Assembly: GCF_000745265.1 (NCBI RefSeq)
Contig: NZ_JQNN01000001.1
Coordinates: 4,340,001-4,404,000 of the forward strand
Direction: 5' to 3'
From: Massilia sp. 9096
GTDB taxonomy: Bacteria; Pseudomonadota; Gammaproteobacteria; Burkholderiales; Burkholderiaceae_D
DNA length: 64,000 bases
The position numbers and the translations under genes are program-made. Within the stretch, counting starts at the first letter, position 1, and each line of letters starts with the position of its first letter. The notes beneath the pieces are model-generated. The model was not told the DNA's origin and made no database searches. It worked only from the letters and a program-made list of their open reading frames with translations. This document shows, in pieces, positions 59,876 through 64,000 of this stretch.

Positions 59876-61753
59876 TTGACGTCGCAACACAAGAAAAGCA
59901 GCGCAGCCGGATTGACCCTGGCCGCGGTCGGCATCGTCTACGGCGACATCGGCACCAGCCCGCTGTACACGCTGAAGACCATCTTCGATCCCGCCCACGG
60001 CCTGGCGCTGAACGCGCCCAACCTGCTGGGCATCGTCTCCCTGATCTTCTGGGGACTGACCCTGATCGTCTCGCTCAAGTACGTCACGCTGATCCTGCGC
60101 GCCGACAACAACGGCGAAGGCGGCATCATGGCGCTGATGGCGCTGGCGCTCAATTCCGTGCGCGGCCAATCGCGCTGGCATTACGTGCTGATGATCCTGG
60201 GCGTGTTCGGCGCCACCATGTTTTACGGCGACAGCGTGATCACCCCGGCGATCTCCGTGCTGGGGGCGATCGAGGGCCTGGACGTGGCCACGCCGGGCCT
60301 GGAAAAATACATCGTGCCGTTCACCATCGTCGTGCTGGTGCTGCTGTACAGCGTGCAGAAGCACGGCACCGCCGGCATCGGACGTTTCTTCGGCCCGATC
60401 ATGATGGTGTGGTTCGCGGTGCTGGCGGTGATGGGCGTGATCAACATCGTGCACGCGCCCGCCATCCTGGCCGCGCTCAATCCCTGGCACGCGTTCGAGT
60501 TCATGCTGCGCAACCAGGGCATCGCCTTCGTCGCGCTGGGCGCGGTGGTGCTGGCCTTTACCGGCGCCGAGGCGCTGTATGCCGACATGGGCCACTTCGG
60601 CAAGCAGCCGATCCGCTATGCCTGGTTCATGGTCGTGTTCCCGGCGCTGGCGCTGAACTACCTGGGCCAGGGCGGCTTGCTCATGACCCACCCGGAAACC
60701 ATCGAGAACCCGTTCTTCCACCAGCTCGGCGACTGGGCCGTGCTGCCGCTGGTCGTGCTGTCGACGGTGGCCACCGTGATCGCCTCGCAGGCGACCATCT
60801 CCGGCACCTTCTCGATGACCAAGCAGGCGATCGCGCTCGGCCTGCTGCCGCGCATGCGCGTGACGCACACTTCGGAAAGCGAGATCGGCCAGATCTACAT
60901 CCCGGCCGTGAACTGGCTGCAGCTGATCGTGGTGCTGATCGCCGTGGTCGGTTTCGGCTCGTCCGACCGGCTGGCCGGCGCCTACGGCATCGCGGTGACG
61001 GCGACCATGTTCGCCACCACCGTCCTGACCTTCTTCGTCACGCGCTACCGCTGGCACCTGCCGCTGCTGGTGTGCCTGGGCGCGACCGGCTTCTTCATGG
61101 TGATCGACCTGGCCCTGTTCTCGGCCAGCACCCTGAAACTGCTGCACGGCGGCTGGTTCCCGCTGGTGATCGGCACCATCCTGCTGACCATCATGCTGAC
61201 CTGGAAGCGCGGGCGCGAGCTGGTGTTCGAGAACCTGCAAAAGCACGCGATCCCGCTCGAGGACTTTTTGCAGTCGCTGTTCGTGGCGCCGCCCACGCGC
61301 GTGGCCGGCACCGCGATCTTCCTGCGCGGCGAGACCGACGGCGTGCCGCACGCGCTGCTGCACAACCTGCTGCACAACAAGGTGCTGCACGAGCGCGTGG
61401 TGTTCCTGACGGTACGCATCCGCGAGGAGCCGTACGTGCCGACCGTCGACCAGGTCGAAGTCGTCGCGCTGGGCCACGACTGCTTCCAGATGAACGTGAG
61501 CTACGGCTTCAAGGACGAGGCCAACATCCCCGAGATGCTGCGCCTGGCGACCGGCAAGGGCCTCGAATTCGAGATGATGGAAACCTCGTTCTTCATCGCG
61601 CGCCAGACCGTGATCTCGGTGCCGGGTTCGGGCATGATGACCTGGCGCGAACATTTGTATGTGCTGATGCAGAGGAATGCGCGCACCCCGGCCGACTACT
61701 ACCAGATCCCGGCCAACCGCGTGATCGAGCTGGGCACCCAGGTCGAAATCTGA
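59876..61753 (+). CDS. kup: Low-affinity potassium transporter Kup
   Basis: 625-residue K+:H+ symporter with twelve membrane helices and a cytosolic C-terminal domain. The N-terminal LAAVGIVYGDIGTSPLYTLKTIF signature begins about 13 residues from the chosen start. No ATG fits the conserved N-terminus; TTG at 59,876 gives a length close to E. coli Kup (622). GTG at 59,843 and ATG at 59,765 are longer alternatives with no better ribosome site. Confidence 0.93.
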   Translation: MTSQHKKSSAAGLTLAAVGIVYGDIGTSPLYTLKTIFDPAHGLALNAPNLLGIVSLIFWGLTLIVSLKYVTLILRADNNGEGGIMALMALALNSVRGQSRWHYVLMILGVFGATMFYGDSVITPAISVLGAIEGLDVATPGLEKYIVPFTIVVLVLLYSVQKHGTAGIGRFFGPIMMVWFAVLAVMGVINIVHAPAILAALNPWHAFEFMLRNQGIAFVALGAVVLAFTGAEALYADMGHFGKQPIRYAWFMVVFPALALNYLGQGGLLMTHPETIENPFFHQLGDWAVLPLVVLSTVATVIASQATISGTFSMTKQAIALGLLPRMRVTHTSESEIGQIYIPAVNWLQLIVVLIAVVGFGSSDRLAGAYGIAVTATMFATTVLTFFVTRYRWHLPLLVCLGATGFFMVIDLALFSASTLKLLHGGWFPLVIGTILLTIMLTWKRGRELVFENLQKHAIPLEDFLQSLFVAPPTRVAGTAIFLRGETDGVPHALLHNLLHNKVLHERVVFLTVRIREEPYVPTVDQVEVVALGHDCFQMNVSYGFKDEANIPEMLRLATGKGLEFEMMETSFFIARQTVISVPGSGMMTWREHLYVLMQRNARTPADYYQIPANRVIELGTQVEI

Positions 61754-61877
61754 GGTCCGCGCCCGAGCGACAATCGGGCGACAGGCCTTTACAAACGTCA
61801 TACAAAAGTCGCACAGATACTTGCGGGACGCTTCGGTAAGGTGGTGTTCTCATCTTTACTGTCCTGCAAGGCACATC

Positions 61878-62360
61878 ATGCGTTTTTCTTCCCCCCTGGC
61901 CGCGGGCTGCGCCGCCATCCTCAGCCTGAGCCTCAGCGCATGCGGCGGCGGCGGTGACGGCGGCGCACCTGCGCTCGCCGTCGCCAGTCCGGACGCCCTG
62001 AAAATCACCGACACCACGCCTGGTACCGGCGCCACCGCGAGCGCGGGGACGCGCGTGCAGGTCAACTACACCGGCTGGCTGTACAGCGCCGCCGCGGCCG
62101 ACTCCAAGGGGGCGAAATTCGACGCCACCGAGACCGGCAAGCCGTTCACCTTCGTGGTCGGCGCGGTCGGCACGAATGAATCGGCCATCGCCGGCTTCAG
62201 CCAGGGCGTGCAGGGAATGAAGGTGGACGGCAAGCGTACGCTCCTGATCCCGAGCGCCCTGGCCTACGGCACCCAGGGTGTGCCCGGCAGGATTCCGGCC
62301 AATGCGGGCGTGGTGTTCGACGTCGAGCTGGTCAAGGTATGCGGCGCCGCTGCCTGCTGA
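61878..62360 (+). CDS. FKBP-type peptidyl-prolyl isomerase, lipoprotein
   Basis: 160 residues: signal with lipobox ILSLSLSACGG (Cys near residue 23), glycine-rich linker, then the FKBP fold with VQVNYTGWLY, KFDAT, FVVGAVGTNESAIAGFSQGVQGMKVDGKRTLLIP, the conserved AYG and FDVELVKV. It should fold proteins at the periplasmic face of a membrane. The ATG at 61,878 gives a good signal sequence; an in-frame start 19 codons upstream does not. Confidence 0.9.
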   Translation: MRFSSPLAAGCAAILSLSLSACGGGGDGGAPALAVASPDALKITDTTPGTGATASAGTRVQVNYTGWLYSAAAADSKGAKFDATETGKPFTFVVGAVGTNESAIAGFSQGVQGMKVDGKRTLLIPSALAYGTQGVPGRIPANAGVVFDVELVKVCGAAAC

Positions 62361-62379
62361 CGCCGTCCACCGGCCAGGC

Positions 62380-64000
62380 TCATTCGCGCAGCGCCAGCGC
62401 CGGGCGGATGCGCAGCGCCGTCAGCGCATGGCGCAGCGTCGACAGCAAGGCCACCGCGCCGGCCACCAGCAGCGCCGCCAGCAGGGTCCAGGCGCCGATC
62501 GGCGCGCGTTCGCTGAAGGCGCCCAGGTAGCGCGCGATCGCGATCCACGCCAGCGGCAGCCCGAGCAGGGCTCCGGCGCCGACCAGCAGCGCGAACTCGC
62601 GCGCCACCAGCGTTCCGATCGCGCCCCTGCCGGCGCCGTACAGCTTGCGCAGCACGATCTCCTTTTCGCGCCGCTGCACGCTGTAGGCGGCCAGCACGTA
62701 GATGCCGAAGGCGGCGATCGCGGTGGCGATCACGCTGGCCACGCCCAGCAGCTTGGCCAGGCGCAGGTCGTCGGCGTAGTCATAGGCGAGCATGCTGCCG
62801 ACGCGCTCGACGTTCACGGTCTCGTTCGGGAAGTAGCGCGGCCACAGGTCGTGGATGTCCTGGCGCACCCCGTCCCGCCGGCGTTCGCTGCGGATCGTGA
62901 AGGTGCCGGTGCGCTCCGACAGCCAGTAGACGGTCGCCTGCATCGGCTCACGCGCCGAGCGGTGGCGGATGTCGGGCGCGACGCCGATCACCTGCATCGC
63001 GGCGCCACCGCTCGGCCCGAGTTCGTGCACGGTCTTGCCGACCGCATCCCGGGCGCTCGAGAAGCCGAGCTTGAGCGCCGCAGCGTCGTTGATGACGACC
63101 TTGTCGATGTCCTGAGCACGGTCGCGCGCCGGATCGTACAGGCGTCCTGCCAGCGCGTTCAAGCCATAGACCTGGAAGAACTCCGGGCTGACCCTGAACC
63201 AGTTCAGTTGGACCGGCGCGCCGCCCTCGCGCTGCACCTGGGTGCCGTTCATGTTGACGTTGACCGGTTCGTCGGTCTCGGCCACGCCGTCCACGCCGGG
63301 CAGGCGCAGCAGCGCTTCGTGGAAGGCGTGTACGTGGGCGGAGCGCATGTCTTCGCTCGTGCCGACCACCAGCAGCGGACGCGGGTCGAAGCCGGGATCG
63401 AGCTGGCTGGCGTAGCGCGTCTGCCAGGCCACGGCCAGGGTCATGCCGGTCAAGCCCATCGCGGTGGCAAACTGCAGCACGGTAAGCACGCGCCGCAGCC
63501 ACAGGCCGCCGGCGGTTTCGACGTTGCCGCGCCCGGACAGCGCGGAGGTCGGACGTACCTTCAGCGCCGACCAGGTCGGGTAGGCGCCGGCCAGCATCCC
63601 CAGCAGCACGCCGAGCAGCAGCGCCAGGCCGATCGATGCCGGCGAAAACATGCGGTCCAGCTTCCTCTGCACCAGATCGGAAAACACCGGCAGCAGCAGC
63701 CAGGCCAGCAGCAGGCCGATGGCGCTGGCGATCAGGCACACCAGCACCGACTCGGCCAGGAACTGGCGCGCCACCGTCTGGCTCGACGCGCCCAGCACCT
63801 TGCGCACCGCGATCTCGCGCTGGCGCCGCACCGTGCGTACGGTGGCCAGGTTGACGTAGTTGGTGGCGGCCAGCGCCAGGATCAGCAGCGCCACCGCGGC
63901 CAGGCCGAGGATGGTCGCGCGGTCGCCGTGGATGCGCGCGCTTTCCTCCACGTCGGGGTCGAGGTAGGCGCCGGCCAGCGGGCCGAGACGGAAATCGACC
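62380..64000 (-). CDS. MacB/FtsX-type ABC transporter permease (5' end outside window)
   Basis: At least 539 residues remain, open to the window edge. Two FtsX domains are visible: LAAVALLILALAATNYVNLATVRTVRRQREIAVRKVLGAS near the visible start and KEIVLRKLYGAGRGAIGTLVAREF in the second half, with a MacB-like periplasmic domain between (PVNVNMNGTQVQ, FFQVYGLNALAGRL). The family couples with a separate ATPase to export peptides, antibiotics or lipoproteins; the ATPase gene is outside the window. It converges on the FKBP gene. Confidence 0.9.
   Translation of the reverse strand, partial: VDFRLGPLAGAYLDPDVEESARIHGDRATILGLAAVALLILALAATNYVNLATVRTVRRQREIAVRKVLGASSQTVARQFLAESVLVCLIASAIGLLLAWLLLPVFSDLVQRKLDRMFSPASIGLALLLGVLLGMLAGAYPTWSALKVRPTSALSGRGNVETAGGLWLRRVLTVLQFATAMGLTGMTLAVAWQTRYASQLDPGFDPRPLLVVGTSEDMRSAHVHAFHEALLRLPGVDGVAETDEPVNVNMNGTQVQREGGAPVQLNWFRVSPEFFQVYGLNALAGRLYDPARDRAQDIDKVVINDAAALKLGFSSARDAVGKTVHELGPSGGAAMQVIGVAPDIRHRSAREPMQATVYWLSERTGTFTIRSERRRDGVRQDIHDLWPRYFPNETVNVERVGSMLAYDYADDLRLAKLLGVASVIATAIAAFGIYVLAAYSVQRREKEIVLRKLYGAGRGAIGTLVAREFALLVGAGALLGLPLAWIAIARYLGAFSERAPIGAWTLLAALLVAGAVALLSTLRHALTALRIRPALALRE

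Noticed and set aside
59819..61801. Long minus-strand open frame over kup
   Set aside because: Antisense shadow of the kup gene: repetitive His, Gln and Asp runs, no ribosome site and no domain.

Overview
The window reads as a GC-rich betaproteobacterial chromosome, most likely from Oxalobacteraceae (Massilia/Telluria/Duganella-like). The basis is gene content and protein style (bifunctional PutA with a divergent Lrp-type regulator, parA/parB beside mnmG-rsmG-atp, SlmA-type regulator, PabB-PabC fusion); this is inference from families, since no database search was possible. No phage, plasmid backbone, CRISPR array or intact insertion sequence is visible.

Layout. 0-12 kb: end of an unidentified gene, a GNAT-type enzyme, glmS, an AsnC/Lrp regulator, a non-coding stretch rich in DnaA-box-like sequences, glmU, a lipoprotein, rsmD, coaD, a ferredoxin, DUF1003 and chalcone-isomerase-like proteins, and a LysR regulator. 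12-17.5 kb: Lrp-type regulator divergent from putA, a decayed alanine dehydrogenase tail and mtnN. 17.5-19.1 kb: a non-coding region with three diverged copies of a ~225-bp module built from paired DnaA boxes. 19.1-22.9 kb: a gene graveyard (GMC oxidoreductase and iron alcohol dehydrogenase pseudogenes) around an alpha/beta hydrolase and a TSUP permease. 22.9-35.3 kb: two parS sites, mnmG-rsmG, parA-parB and the complete F1Fo ATP synthase operon atpIBEFHAGDC. 35-48 kb: housekeeping genes (msrA, ppk2, pabBC, slmA, argB), two tRNA genes with a tRNA-Asp 3'-end duplication, an esterase, a thioesterase, a nitronate monooxygenase and a phosphoribosyltransferase. 48-64 kb: pepP and a small translationally coupled cluster, alkB, an outer-membrane barrel, a RAYT transposase, ettA, a TetR-controlled membrane-protein pair, rarD, kup, an FKBP lipoprotein and a MacB/FtsX-type permease running off the end.

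How it fits together. The order glmS / AsnC-type regulator / glmU / mnmG / rsmG / atp recalls the gene neighbourhood of oriC in Escherichia coli. Here it also carries parAB, two parS sites and dense DnaA-box clusters, so this is an origin-proximal segment. The most remarkable element is the triplicated module at 17.6-19.0 kb. Each copy has an AT-rich start, TAG/TGA-type triplets resembling DnaA-trios, a short spacer, an inverted DnaA-box pair, and a second inverted pair 141-142 bp further on. This is the layout expected of a DnaA-dependent unwinding site, repeated three times with fixed geometry. It is a candidate chromosomal origin, a secondary origin or a DnaA-titration locus.
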